Shown piece by piece: positions 36,985 to 46,805 of a stretch of DNA of 59,810 bases (its first letter is position 1; the number at the start of each line of letters is the position of its first letter). The translations under genes were made by a program, and so were the position numbers. Under the pieces are notes generated by a model. The model saw only the letters and a program-made list of their open reading frames with translations. It searched no databases and was not told where the DNA came from. Where the stretch lies: contig JANWWQ010000009.1 in assembly GCA_025055635.1 (NCBI GenBank), forward strand, positions 2,857 through 62,666, given 5' to 3'. The DNA is from Flavobacteriales bacterium. GTDB lineage: Bacteria; Bacteroidota; Bacteroidia; CAIKAF01.

Positions 36985-37776
36985 CAGGAAAGCAACAAAA
37001 TTGCATACAAAGCTTTAAAACCCAGGAACAGGCCCGGAATCACCGACTACCTACGAACGTTATGGGCTTGGGGAATTTTCGGCTTATACCTGGTGGTTAT
37101 GTATCCTGTAGTGCTTTTTTTTTCATTCGTCCGTAAACCTCTTAACAGCGCTCTTTTCGTGCAGATTACAAGGAAATGGGTTAAAGTTATATTGTGGCTT
37201 GCAGGGGTACGTTGGAAGTTCATCAATCCCCAAAATCTTCCCCGCGGCTCATCGTACGTAATCATCAGTAACCACACCAGCTTGCTGGATATTTTCACAG
37301 CAGCCCTGGCTGTAGAAGATAATATTAAAGGCCTTGCTAAAAAGGAAATTGGTGAACTCCCGTTTTTGCGGTTCTACTTTGGCTTGGTTAGCATCTTTGT
37401 GGATCGCAGCAGCTCAGTCAGTCGTCAAATTAGCCTTGAAAAGTGCGCGGAGGCCCTTCGATCCGGGCATACACTTCTCATCTTCCCCGAAGGCACACGC
37501 AACCGTACGGAAGAATTACTTTTGCCTTTCAGGGACGGAGCTTTTAGAATTGCAATAAAAGCTCAATGCCCCATTGTACCATATGTCACCCCGGACAACC
37601 GGTTCCTGATGCCTATGAAAGATAAAATTCTTCGGCGGGGCTGCCTGCGCATTATATACCTGGAACCCATATTCACCAATGGGCTAAGGGAAGAAGATGT
37701 GCCTCTATTGCGCGAACGGGTTCGCGACCTTATGGCGCAGGCTTTAAGGGAAGCCGGAGAAACTGGTATCCAATAG
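36970..37776 (+). CDS. plsC: 1-acyl-sn-glycerol-3-phosphate acyltransferase
   Basis: 268 residues with one or two N-terminal membrane segments (about 30-55). Acyltransferase motifs: ISNHTSLLDIF (NHx4D, about 97-107), FVDRSSS, and IFPEGTRNR (about 173-181). It acylates lysophosphatidic acid, the product of PlsY. The annotated ATG overlaps the divergent gmk start; there is no in-frame ATG until within the membrane segment, so the start is uncertain. Followed by a 158-base gap before the efflux operon. Confidence 0.92.
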   Translation: MWRAHQESNKIAYKALKPRNRPGITDYLRTLWAWGIFGLYLVVMYPVVLFFSFVRKPLNSALFVQITRKWVKVILWLAGVRWKFINPQNLPRGSSYVIISNHTSLLDIFTAALAVEDNIKGLAKKEIGELPFLRFYFGLVSIFVDRSSSVSRQISLEKCAEALRSGHTLLIFPEGTRNRTEELLLPFRDGAFRIAIKAQCPIVPYVTPDNRFLMPMKDKILRRGCLRIIYLEPIFTNGLREEDVPLLRERVRDLMAQALREAGETGIQ

Positions 37777-37934
37777 GAAAGTGGGCCTGTAAAGAATTTT
37801 GGATATTTGCCGGCATCCCAAGAATTATACCTGTGCTTTTTGAGAAATTCCTCATTTTTCCATATTGAGAGGTGAGTGGTATGTGGCATTTCACGAATAG
37901 GCTGCGTTTGGTTATCTGCAGAGGGCCGGGAGCC

Positions 37935-39263
37935 ATGTACAGAATGCTCTGTTCAAGCAGCCTTTTTGTTTGTATTCACTTCCTTGCAGGGGGTCAAAAG
38001 CCCCTTAGTTTGCAGGAATGCGTACGAATAGCATTTGAAAATCGACCAGATATTCAGGATGCCCAGCTCACTTTGATGTACACAAAGGCGCAGATTAAAG
38101 AAGGTTACAGCGCCTATCTACCTCAGGTATCGGCTTCCTTCACCCTGGACGACAACCTTAAGCTTTTGGCCAATGTAATTCCCGGTGGTGTGTTGGGGCC
38201 TGAGCCAGTCGTGGTGCGATTTGGTACTACCTATGCCGCATTTGCCACCGGGCTGGCCGAGCAAAAAATCTACGATCAAAGCCTCATTACGGGGTTTAAA
38301 GCCTTTAAACCGTCGTTGGAAGCAGCCGTGGAAAACATCGAGAAAATGCGCCAAGAAGTGGCTATGGAAGTGGCCACTGTGTACGTCCAGGCAGCTGTGC
38401 TCACTCTACAAATAGAGCCTTTGGAGGAAATCCGAAAAGAATATAAAAAATTGCTTTCCATTGTAGAGCTACAAGCCAAAGAAGGATTTGCCCTGTCCAC
38501 GGATGTAGAACGACTTCGTCTGGCCCTTAGCAATGTGGAGGCCCAATGGCAGCTGCTTATTGTAAACAGGGAAATGGCCCTTCAAAAACTTAAAGCCTCC
38601 ATGTGGGTGCCTGAGACTGAACCGATAATTCCTGATACAGCTTCTATAAGGGAAATGTTCAGGCTTCAATTAACAGCCCCTCCGTTTGACCCTTTACGTT
38701 TGCCTGAGTTAAGGCTGCTAAGAAAAAACATTGACATCCAAAAAATTCAGATGATGCGCGTGAAACATGGCTATATTCCCAACTTGAGTGCATACGCCCG
38801 TTACGGTGTCCAAGCCCTTAACAACCAATTTGGCCCATTATGGTCACGATGGTTTGATTTTTCAAGTGTAGGCCTGCGGATTAGCTTCCCTGTTTTTGAT
38901 GGCTTTTGGAGACAGTCTCGCTATAGTCAGGCCCGGATTCAATGGCTCCAGATGCAAAATCAATACAAACATTCGGAACGGCTGCTAAAACTTCAATTTG
39001 AAAATGCCACTTTAGCTCGCAAACAGTCGGCCATTGATGTGTTACAGCAGGAACAAACCTTGCAGCTGGCCCGCCGCGTCCTGCTTAAAAGCCAAGCAGC
39101 TTTTGCGGAAGGTCGGCAAGCTTTAGCAGAGGTTCTGAATGCAGAAATTCAGTTTCAACAAGCTATGATTAACTACCACAACGCCCTGCTCATGTTTTTG
39201 AATGCCGAAATACAGCTCCAGAAAGCCGCTGGCAGGCTGTTGGAATATTTAAAAGTGAGATAA
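37935..39263 (+). CDS. TolC-family outer-membrane efflux protein
   Basis: 442 residues from ATG 37935. The upstream GTG at 37872 adds a 21-residue basic leader before the signal peptide (MYRMLCSSSLFVCIHFLAGGQ) and is less likely. Two OEP repeats: KPLSLQECVRIAFENRPDIQDAQLTLMYTK (start of repeat one, about 22-52) and a second beginning near the middle (LRLLRKNIDIQKIQM). Long helices form the periplasmic tunnel. First gene of a complete tripartite pump, followed after 9 bases by the adaptor. Confidence 0.93.
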   Translation: MYRMLCSSSLFVCIHFLAGGQKPLSLQECVRIAFENRPDIQDAQLTLMYTKAQIKEGYSAYLPQVSASFTLDDNLKLLANVIPGGVLGPEPVVVRFGTTYAAFATGLAEQKIYDQSLITGFKAFKPSLEAAVENIEKMRQEVAMEVATVYVQAAVLTLQIEPLEEIRKEYKKLLSIVELQAKEGFALSTDVERLRLALSNVEAQWQLLIVNREMALQKLKASMWVPETEPIIPDTASIREMFRLQLTAPPFDPLRLPELRLLRKNIDIQKIQMMRVKHGYIPNLSAYARYGVQALNNQFGPLWSRWFDFSSVGLRISFPVFDGFWRQSRYSQARIQWLQMQNQYKHSERLLKLQFENATLARKQSAIDVLQQEQTLQLARRVLLKSQAAFAEGRQALAEVLNAEIQFQQAMINYHNALLMFLNAEIQLQKAAGRLLEYLKVR

Positions 39264-39272
39264 CTTCCTCTT

Positions 39273-40328
39273 ATGAAAAAGTTAATCGCCCTGACAGTTG
39301 TGCTTCTGCTAACAGCCTTAGCTTCCGTGCGATTATTTCAGAATAAAAAGGTCCTGGATGCCCGAAAGACACCTCCTGCGGGCTTTGAACGGCGCATCCC
39401 CGTGAAGGTGGCTGCCGTACAGGAAGAGGTGTGGGAATACCGCATGGAAAAAACGGCCACCCTAATGCCCTGGGAAGAGGTGCAGATCATGGCCTGTCAG
39501 CCCGGTCAGGTCACGGAAGTATTTTTTGAAACCGGCGATCCAGTAAAGGCGGGGCAATTGCTCGTAGAAACCGATACACGTCAAAAAGAACTTTCCCTGC
39601 GTTCCTTGCAGTTGACTTTGGAGAAACTTTCTAAAGACCTGGAAAAATTGGAACGTTTGCGTCAGGGAGAGGCCATCAGCGAAAAGGATTATCTGGACCT
39701 GAAGTTTCAGAAAGAAAACACAGAAATTCAACTCCAACAGGCCCAGCAATCTCTTCAGGACAGCCGCATTAAGGCTGCCATAAGTGGTACGGTAATTATG
39801 AAAAATGTGCGCAAAGGTGAATTTGTAAATCCTGGAGTGCCCCTCGGAACGATTGCCGATTTGACGCGCCTGCGCGTATTCTGTAAGGTGAACGCCGAAG
39901 AATTGCAGCTGGTTCGCCAAAATCAGGAAGTGTTGGTTGCTATGGAAGCGCCTTTTCGGGACACTGTGGTGGGTCGTGTGCGCTTCATTAATCCACGGGC
40001 CGATCAGACTCAAAACTTCAGCGTGGAAGTAGTGGTGCCCAACCATGACCTAAAATGGAAAGCGGGCGGTTTTGTCAAAGTGTTATGGAGGGTGAAGGAT
40101 TCCCTCAGCCGCCTGACAGCCCCCAGAGAGGCCTTTGCGGGTAGCGTGGCTGAAGGAAAGGTGTTTGTGGTTCGGGATAGCGTGGCTAAGCTGCGGAAGA
40201 TCATCCCAGGCCGCATTCACGAAGGCCGTGTGGAAATCCTTTCAGGTCTTCAGGTGGGCGAAAATGTCGTGATTGCCGGGCACAACCACCTGGTGGACGG
40301 TAGCCCTGTACGCGTGGTAACACCCTGA
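39273..40328 (+). CDS. RND efflux periplasmic adaptor (MFP/HlyD family)
   Basis: 351 residues with an N-terminal membrane segment (about 4-22). Lipoyl-like half motifs GQVTEVFFETGDPVKAGQLLVE (GQVTEVFFETGDPVKAGQ, about 72-90) and IKAAISGTVIMKNVRKGE (about 166-183) enclose a coiled-coil hairpin. Beta-barrel and membrane-proximal domains follow, ending GLQVGENVVIAGHNHL. It connects the TolC and RND parts. Genes on both sides are 9-10 bases away, so the pump is one operon. No regulator gene is adjacent. Confidence 0.94.
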   Translation: MKKLIALTVVLLLTALASVRLFQNKKVLDARKTPPAGFERRIPVKVAAVQEEVWEYRMEKTATLMPWEEVQIMACQPGQVTEVFFETGDPVKAGQLLVETDTRQKELSLRSLQLTLEKLSKDLEKLERLRQGEAISEKDYLDLKFQKENTEIQLQQAQQSLQDSRIKAAISGTVIMKNVRKGEFVNPGVPLGTIADLTRLRVFCKVNAEELQLVRQNQEVLVAMEAPFRDTVVGRVRFINPRADQTQNFSVEVVVPNHDLKWKAGGFVKVLWRVKDSLSRLTAPREAFAGSVAEGKVFVVRDSVAKLRKIIPGRIHEGRVEILSGLQVGENVVIAGHNHLVDGSPVRVVTP

Positions 40329-40338
40329 TACCAACAGC

Positions 40339-43300
40339 ATGAAGCTGACCGAACTCTCCATCCGGCGCCCCCTGCTCATCACGGTCGTTTTCATCGCGTT
40401 GGTTCTTTTCGGGCTCATAGGTTATCGGCAGCTTAATTATAACCTGTTGCCCCGCTTTGATGCCCACACCCTCACGGTGATCACCACCTATCCTGGGGCG
40501 GCTCCCGATGAAGTGGAATCTGGGGTTACCAAAATTCTGGAAGATGCCTTATCAGAAACCGAGGGAGTATCGCGCATCACCGCAAACTCCTATCAAAATG
40601 CTTCTATTATCCAGATTGAACTGCGCGACGGGGTGGACGTGAATGAAGCCGTGGCCGATGCGCAACGTAAGATTGATGCTGTCATTGACCTATTGCCCGA
40701 AGAGGCTGAAAAGCCAATTCTTACCAAGTTTTCAACTGAAGATGTTCCCGTTTTGCGGCTTGCTGTAAGCGCTCAGGTGGACGACCAAAATCTCCATGCA
40801 CTGGTGGAAAAAGACGTGAAACCTGTGCTGGCCAGTGTACCTGGGGTGGGTGCGGTTAACATGCTTGGAGCAGTGCCCCGACAAATAAGATTAAATCTAC
40901 GAAGAGACCGATTGGAAGCCCTGGGCCTCACCTCTGTTCAAGTAATGCGTCTATTGGCATCTGCCGGTCTGAGTCTTCCCGCTGGTACCCTTCAGCGTGG
41001 GTCGTTGGACCTGACATTGAGATATGAGGAAAAATTCCAAAATGTAGAAGAGTTACGTCGCCTTTTGCTTTTCACTACGCCCGAGGGTAGTCCGGTGTAC
41101 TTGGCGGATGTAGCAGAAATTCACGATTATCACGAAGAGCCTTCTACCCTTACACGAATAAATGGACAGCCCGCCTTGGGCCTAGTGATCATGAAACAGA
41201 CTGATGCGAACAGCGTAGAAGTAAGTCGGGAAGTTAAAAAACGTTTGGCTGAGCTAGAGGACCGTTATAAACCCCTGCAACTGAAGTTTGAAATTGCTTC
41301 AGATCAGAGCCAATATACCCTGTCTTCGGCCAACGCCGTCGTAGGAGATCTTGTACTTGCAATAGGCATCGTGGCCCTGGTGATGCTGCTTTTTCTGCAT
41401 AGCATACGCAGCTCACTCTTTGTGCTCGTGGCGCTGCCATCTTCTATGATACCCACGTTCGCTCTTATGTACCTTTTTGATATGTCTTTGAATCTAATGA
41501 CCCTCATGGGTTTATCGCTGGTAGTGGGGATCCTGGTGGACGATTCCATCGTGATACTTGAAAACATCTACCGGCACATGGAAATGGGTAAAGACCGACG
41601 CCGGGCCGCGCTGGAAGGCCGCGAGGAAATCGGTTTCACGGCCATAGCCATCACGCTGGTGGATGTAGTGGTTTTCGTACCTATGAGTGTTGCCGGGGGT
41701 ATCATCGGGAATATTCTTAAAGAATTTGCTCTTGTGGTAGTGGCCAGCACGCTACTCAGCCTGTTTGTTTGCTTCACACTTACTCCTCTCTTGGCTTCCC
41801 GCTTCGGACGATTGCCCCATTTAGAAGGCATAGGATGGTGGCTGGCCTTTCATCGGCACTGGGAACGCCTATTTTCCTCTGCGCGCAACGCCTACGCCCG
41901 CCTTTTGCATTGGTGCCTGGGTCACAAGCGCTGGGTCCTGGGCTCGGCATTCCTGATGACAGCGGCCTCTTTTTCGCTTCCTGTGGCCGGATTCATAGGA
42001 TCTACCTTCGTAAGGCAAGGTGACCGCAGCGAGTTTAACCTTCGCATTGAATTGCCTCCCGGTACAAGCCTACAGGAAACCAATCGCATTGTGCAACAAG
42101 CAGAGGCCATGATTTCCTCTCATCCTGAGGTGACCACCGTTTTTACCAACGTAGGCTATTCCAGTACAGGTTTCACCGGACTGGTTTCCTCAGGGAGTCA
42201 TTTTGCTGAAATCACCGTCAAATTGGTGCCTCCTTCTCAAAGGTCTCTTTCTTCCATGGATTTGGCCGTGCTAGTGGAGCAGGAAATTTCTTCCATCCCT
42301 GGTACTCAGGTGACTGTGGCTCCCATCACCATCACAGGAAACACCGGTGAAGCCGATGTGTCCATTGCTTTGAAATCGCCTCAGCGCGATAGCCTGCAAC
42401 GGGCCGCCCTAATGGTGATGGATATCGTCAAGGGTACGCCAGGCACCAAGTACCATCAGTTCAGCACCCAAACTCCCCGACCGGCCTTGCGCATCAGGCT
42501 TGACAGGGAAAAGTTGGCCCGCTTGGGATTAAATGCTGCCGAGGTCGGTTACTCCCTTAGCACAGCCATCCGGGGCAACAACCAAATTAAAATCAGTGAA
42601 AAAGGTGAAGAGCATTCCATCCTCATTCAATATGATAAAATTCACAGGCAAACTCCCTCAGATTTGGCTCAGATGCCTTTCCCCACACCTACAGGGAATA
42701 TCGTGACACTTCAAGAGTTTGCATCCCTGGAAGAGTCCTTTGATCAAAGCGTTCTGGAGCGGATGGACCGTCAACCTGCCATAAAAGTGAATGCCAATGT
42801 AGTGGGTCGATCTGCCGGCACAGTGGGTCAGGAAATAGCCGGAGCCCTGAAGAATTTGCGCCTCCCCTCCAATGTATCATGGCAATTTGTAGGAAATCAG
42901 GAACGCATGCGCAACAGTTTTCGTTCTCTGGCCTTTTCCTTGGTGGTGGCCATCGTGCTTGTGTATCTTGTCATGGTGGCTTTATATGAAAGTTTAGTCT
43001 ATCCCTTCGTGGTGTTGTTCTCGCTTCCTCTGGCTTCAGTGGGGGCTTTTCTAGCCTTGGCTCTCACTATGGAAGATCTCAGCATATTCAGCATTATTGG
43101 TATCATCATGCTCATGGGCTTAGTGGCAAAAAATGGTATTTTGCTCGTGGACTTTACAAATCAGCTCCGAGCCGAAGGTATGGGCCTCACGGAGGCCCTG
43201 GTGGAAGCCGGTCGCGAAAGATTCAGGCCTATTCTGATGACCACAGTGACCATGATCTTTGGCATGTTGCCCATTGCTCTGAACAAAAGCGCTGGAGCCG

Positions 43301-43467
43301 AAGTAAAAAATGGCATGGCATGGGCCATCATTGGAGGACTCACTAGCTCTCTTCTGCTGACGCTCGTAGTGGTACCCTGTGTGTATTACATTCTTGAGGG
43401 CTTCAGGCTCCGGTTGGGCTTCCGTCCACCTTCACAGCCCGTTCCAGTGGCCGAAGAAGCCATCTGA
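40339..43467 (+). CDS. RND-family efflux permease (AcrB/HAE1-like)
   Basis: 1042 residues, standard AcrB-like length, with 12 membrane segments in two repeats. TM4 carries VVGILVDDSIVILENI (about 393-408), where the two Asp form the proton relay; TM10-12 region contains GLVAKNGILLVDFTN with the Lys and Asn that complete it. The second large periplasmic loop is also present. Proton-driven export of drugs or metabolites across both membranes with the two preceding gene products. Substrate cannot be read. Confidence 0.95.
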   Translation: MKLTELSIRRPLLITVVFIALVLFGLIGYRQLNYNLLPRFDAHTLTVITTYPGAAPDEVESGVTKILEDALSETEGVSRITANSYQNASIIQIELRDGVDVNEAVADAQRKIDAVIDLLPEEAEKPILTKFSTEDVPVLRLAVSAQVDDQNLHALVEKDVKPVLASVPGVGAVNMLGAVPRQIRLNLRRDRLEALGLTSVQVMRLLASAGLSLPAGTLQRGSLDLTLRYEEKFQNVEELRRLLLFTTPEGSPVYLADVAEIHDYHEEPSTLTRINGQPALGLVIMKQTDANSVEVSREVKKRLAELEDRYKPLQLKFEIASDQSQYTLSSANAVVGDLVLAIGIVALVMLLFLHSIRSSLFVLVALPSSMIPTFALMYLFDMSLNLMTLMGLSLVVGILVDDSIVILENIYRHMEMGKDRRRAALEGREEIGFTAIAITLVDVVVFVPMSVAGGIIGNILKEFALVVVASTLLSLFVCFTLTPLLASRFGRLPHLEGIGWWLAFHRHWERLFSSARNAYARLLHWCLGHKRWVLGSAFLMTAASFSLPVAGFIGSTFVRQGDRSEFNLRIELPPGTSLQETNRIVQQAEAMISSHPEVTTVFTNVGYSSTGFTGLVSSGSHFAEITVKLVPPSQRSLSSMDLAVLVEQEISSIPGTQVTVAPITITGNTGEADVSIALKSPQRDSLQRAALMVMDIVKGTPGTKYHQFSTQTPRPALRIRLDREKLARLGLNAAEVGYSLSTAIRGNNQIKISEKGEEHSILIQYDKIHRQTPSDLAQMPFPTPTGNIVTLQEFASLEESFDQSVLERMDRQPAIKVNANVVGRSAGTVGQEIAGALKNLRLPSNVSWQFVGNQERMRNSFRSLAFSLVVAIVLVYLVMVALYESLVYPFVVLFSLPLASVGAFLALALTMEDLSIFSIIGIIMLMGLVAKNGILLVDFTNQLRAEGMGLTEALVEAGRERFRPILMTTVTMIFGMLPIALNKSAGAEVKNGMAWAIIGGLTSSLLLTLVVVPCVYYILEGFRLRLGFRPPSQPVPVAEEAI

Positions 43468-43641
43468 AATACCGTTACGGTGAAAACGGAATTAAAATTC
43501 TTTTTAAATCCTAATCCTAAGAATCGGTTTTTAATGAACGACAAAACGGGGTTGCTCTTCCGAATGTGAAAACCATGTCTTGAAAATGGACGGGGTTTGA
43601 TGGGTTAATAGCAGGTCCGTCCGGAATGGCTGCCTAAAATT

Positions 43642-44214
43642 TCATTTGCCGGATTTAATATACTTCTTGAGTTCCTCAGCCAGGGCCCACCCACGAAGCC
43701 CCTTAGCCACAATAATCCCTTTAGGATCTATAAGAAAGTTGCTAGGAATTTTGTTAACACCATAATCCCTTGCAGCGCTGCATTTCCAACCTTTAAGCTC
43801 TGAAACATGCCAAGGCCATTCAAGCTTGTCGTCGTGAATGGCTTTTTTCCAGGCCAGCTCGTGGTTATCCAGTGATACACTAAAAATGCGGAACCCTTTG
43901 CCATTTTTGAACTTGGCCCGTCCATACTGTCGCCACAATTCCACTAAATAGGGGTTTTCCATGCGGCAGGGACGACACCACGAAGCCCAGAAGTCCACCA
44001 GTACGTAATATCCTCGCAGGTCTTTCAGGCTTAGGGTTTTTATACGGCTGGTATCGGGAATGGCTATTTCAGGCGCAATATCCCCAATATCAGGGACAGG
44101 TTTTTGGAGTTCATGCCGAATGTGATAGGCGGAAAGAACGGAAAAAACCAAAATGGCCGTAATAACACATACGCCCGCAGAAACTAAAGGCCGTTGCAGG
44201 AAAACCCTCGTCAT
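43642..44214 (-). CDS. TlpA-like thiol-disulfide oxidoreductase, membrane anchored
   Basis: 190 residues: N-terminal membrane anchor (about 11-30), then a thioredoxin fold of the TlpA/ResA type with active site WASWCRPCRMEN (C-R-P-C, about 76-87) and cis-Pro region NKIPSNFLIDPKG (about 156-168). It faces the periplasm. Its start overlaps the stop of the secreted protease by four bases (ATGA). The protease has many Cys, so it may oxidise or reduce that protein during folding; this link is inferred from context only. Confidence 0.9.
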   Translation of the reverse strand: MTRVFLQRPLVSAGVCVITAILVFSVLSAYHIRHELQKPVPDIGDIAPEIAIPDTSRIKTLSLKDLRGYYVLVDFWASWCRPCRMENPYLVELWRQYGRAKFKNGKGFRIFSVSLDNHELAWKKAIHDDKLEWPWHVSELKGWKCSAARDYGVNKIPSNFLIDPKGIIVAKGLRGWALAEELKKYIKSGK

Positions 44215-46121
44215 GGATTGGTGCGGACGAGCTTCAAAACAGCTTCCGGCTGGTTGTCAGATGTAATGCGTACCAGAAAAAGACCTTGTCCCTGGAAGGA
44301 GAAATTCAGCCTGCTTGTCTCTCGGGAAAGGACAGCTGTTTGAAGTATCCGGCCGCTCAGGTCGGTAACAGAAACCCTAACGTTTCCTACACGGTCCCAA
44401 TCGGTAAAAAATTCAATGCGATCCACGGCAGGGTTGGGAATGAAAGAAACCGTGGGAATACTTTCATCAAAGCCTTCAGGAGTACTGATATTACCCGTTA
44501 CTTTTATATAGGCTGTGCGGACTTTCGTTTCATAGCCAGCGGTGTTGGCTGCAGTGAGTGTGATAGTATAATTCCCCTGGTTGTTGAATTTCATTTTCGG
44601 ATTTTGGGAGGTGGCGCTCGTACCACTACTGAAACTGAATGTGGTGGGGCTGACCTGCCACGTCCATGCAAAGGGGTTTCCGGTCGTCAGGTCGGTAAAC
44701 GACACTTCTTCACCAGCCATCACATTGGTTTTGTCGGCCACAAAGTCTACTGTGGGCAATGAAGAGGTGCTACAATTGTTATTTCGGCCACTCAGAGTAG
44801 TAGGATTGGTGTTGGCCCTGTCCAGCCAGTTTTTCAGGCGTCGGTTGGCTGTAGTGCCCGTCTGATCCCAACTGTACCAGAGTTTACCGTAATAGTCTGG
44901 ATTGTTGGGCTGTGTGCAAAATGAACTTCCTCCAGATAAATGGCCAATGACCAATTTGGAACTATTAAATAAAGGTGAACCTGACGAACCCTCCTCCGTC
45001 ACGCCATGCCCATTAGTCGTAGAGGTCCATTTCACCTGCCAATGGGTGCCCGGTGTACCACCCCATGTAGCCGATAACAAGGCCTGCGTGTAGGTAGAAA
45101 TTTTCTTTATATCCCCTGCAGGATGATGAATCGTCACACCTGAGGAGGAGCCGGTGTTGGAGGTGCTCCATCCGGCCAAATAGGCATTGTAGGAAGCAGG
45201 AGGCCGCATTTTAAGGATAGTGAGCAGAAAATCAGACTTGGTAACAGTGGAAGCATCCGAAGAACTGGCTACCTTCAGCGATCCCGTCACCGTCTGGGTA
45301 GCCAGCGTGCCTTCCCCGGGAGGATTGGCACAGGCGGACGACTCATAATTGAAATAATATTTCCACGACTTGAAATCCGCCACCGAAGCACCTGCTCCAC
45401 AATGATTAGCAGTGAGTACGTAAGGTGTACAATCCTGCGCTGTGTTATTCACCATGGCCCCGCTACACCAGCCGTAGTAATTACCTTCTTTGACAAGAAT
45501 GCGTACCACCGAGCGTCGCTGATCGTGCCAATTATCGCCTTCCGGGCTGCACCGGGCATTCACCTGGCAACCGTCAGCATCGCCAAAATCTTTTTCGGAA
45601 ATTCTTGGAAAAAAAGGAAAGTGCAGCATTCTGTACGCCACAGCCACTTGATCCAGGTGAATGTCTGACACTCCGGGTGTCAAGGAGGGACCTACATATT
45701 GAACGGACAGCTCCTCAGTCGGGAAGAATTCACTAAGCCAACCGGCCGAGGGATCAAGATGCGCGGCTGTTACTTCTTCCCTAAGGCCGCAAGCTTCACA
45801 TTCCACGCGTAGTCTGCCACCTGGAGGCAGGATTAGTCTGTCAAAATAAAGAGCCATGCCCCGGGCTCCCGGTACAGCCACCTTAAAATGCCATTGTACC
45901 ATTCCATCGCTAAGCAACTCCCACGAGCCCACGGTGGTCGGGTCGAAGTCTGATACGGGCAGACCCACTGCACAGCGCGGAAATAAGCCTTCAGCAGCCC
46001 GCCGTGCATCCTCGGCTTCCAAGATGGTTGGTGAAGGATGTTGAAGCACAATACTTTTCTGAGAATTGGCAAGGACAGAAAAACCCGTGATAGCCGAGAT
46101 CAGAAAAAAAACTCGCCCCAT
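44211..46121 (-). CDS. Secreted trypsin-fold serine protease with PKD domain and T9SS type-A sorting domain
   Basis: 636 residues from ATG 46121. The longer start at 46232 is rejected: a TAATTTTG promoter box lies between, and this ATG gives a clean signal peptide (MGRVFFLISAITGFSVLANSQ). The catalytic domain resembles lysyl endopeptidase (family S1): WCSGAMVNN, TANHCG (catalytic His about 238) and EEGSSGSPLF (nucleophile about 380). A PKD domain (about 455-540; VSFTDLTTGNPFAWTWQ) and a type-A Por-secretion tail (FIPNPAVDRIEF...GLFLVRITS, about 550-636) follow. At least 12 Cys in the mature part suggest several disulphides. Substrate unknown. Confidence 0.9.
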   Translation of the reverse strand: MGRVFFLISAITGFSVLANSQKSIVLQHPSPTILEAEDARRAAEGLFPRCAVGLPVSDFDPTTVGSWELLSDGMVQWHFKVAVPGARGMALYFDRLILPPGGRLRVECEACGLREEVTAAHLDPSAGWLSEFFPTEELSVQYVGPSLTPGVSDIHLDQVAVAYRMLHFPFFPRISEKDFGDADGCQVNARCSPEGDNWHDQRRSVVRILVKEGNYYGWCSGAMVNNTAQDCTPYVLTANHCGAGASVADFKSWKYYFNYESSACANPPGEGTLATQTVTGSLKVASSSDASTVTKSDFLLTILKMRPPASYNAYLAGWSTSNTGSSSGVTIHHPAGDIKKISTYTQALLSATWGGTPGTHWQVKWTSTTNGHGVTEEGSSGSPLFNSSKLVIGHLSGGSSFCTQPNNPDYYGKLWYSWDQTGTTANRRLKNWLDRANTNPTTLSGRNNNCSTSSLPTVDFVADKTNVMAGEEVSFTDLTTGNPFAWTWQVSPTTFSFSSGTSATSQNPKMKFNNQGNYTITLTAANTAGYETKVRTAYIKVTGNISTPEGFDESIPTVSFIPNPAVDRIEFFTDWDRVGNVRVSVTDLSGRILQTAVLSRETSRLNFSFQGQGLFLVRITSDNQPEAVLKLVRTNP

Positions 46122-46144
46122 ATAAGGTATTATAAACTCAGAAG

Positions 46145-46152
46145 CAAAATTA
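46145..46152 (-). promoter_or_regulatory. -7 box TAATTTTG for the protease-tlpA operon
   Basis: Minus-strand exact TAnnTTTG, 23 bases upstream of ATG 46121. It decides between two possible starts. Confidence 0.6.
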
Positions 46153-46232
46153 GGAGTTAAAGGAGAATATTTGAAATTTCCTAAAACAGGTAATCGTTTG
46201 AAACTTAGCTTTAATTCATAGAAATTCTCCAT

Positions 46233-46805
46233 TTTAATAGAAACCTAAATAAAGTATAGTAATTCATCGTCATCATATTATTCTCTAAAATTTAAATTAC
46301 AATAATACTTCATCTCTGCACAAAAAGTTTATTTATTTGAATTTCAAAATTGGGGAATTATCATTTTCGTTGTTTTAATTAATAAAAAATGGTATTCGAA
46401 AATTATTAAAAATTATTTATAATTAAAAAAGAAATATAACATTTATTTTTATGATTAATTAGATATTCTTTTCAAAGAATTATCAAATAACGAATTTCAA
46501 ATTTTAAAAATTGTTTTTTTTATGATAAATACAGCTTTAATAATCTAGAGTAAGTTATTACTTTGTAAAAAGTCATTATCATGTCATTACTATTCAAATT
46601 TAATGTCAGAAAAAACTTTTTTAAACTCATTTTTTTGGCTATATTAAAATTAATGATTCATTAATAAAGTAATATCTAACTAATGAAAAAATGCTTTCAG
46701 AACTTTTTTAAAATAAGGCGAATAAAGGTTGAAACGTATACAGTAAATTTTAAAATTTATGTATGCATTCTTTTTTAGAATTCAAGAGTGTAGACAAACC
46801 GCAGA
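46233..46805. other. Very AT-rich gap with two short leader-like ORFs
   Basis: Composition is almost entirely A and T, with no stable hairpin. Plus-strand ATG frames at about 46580-46663 (MSLLFKFNVRKNFFKLIF...) and 46683-46778 (MKKCFQNFFKIRRIK..., 31 residues) resemble signal peptides or basic peptides. They may be remnants of decayed exported genes or chance products of AT-rich DNA. Confidence 0.5.

Noticed and set aside
43468-43641. Small hairpin with T-run after the efflux operon
   Set aside because: GAATT/AATTC stem is AT only with a two-base loop; too weak to call a terminator.
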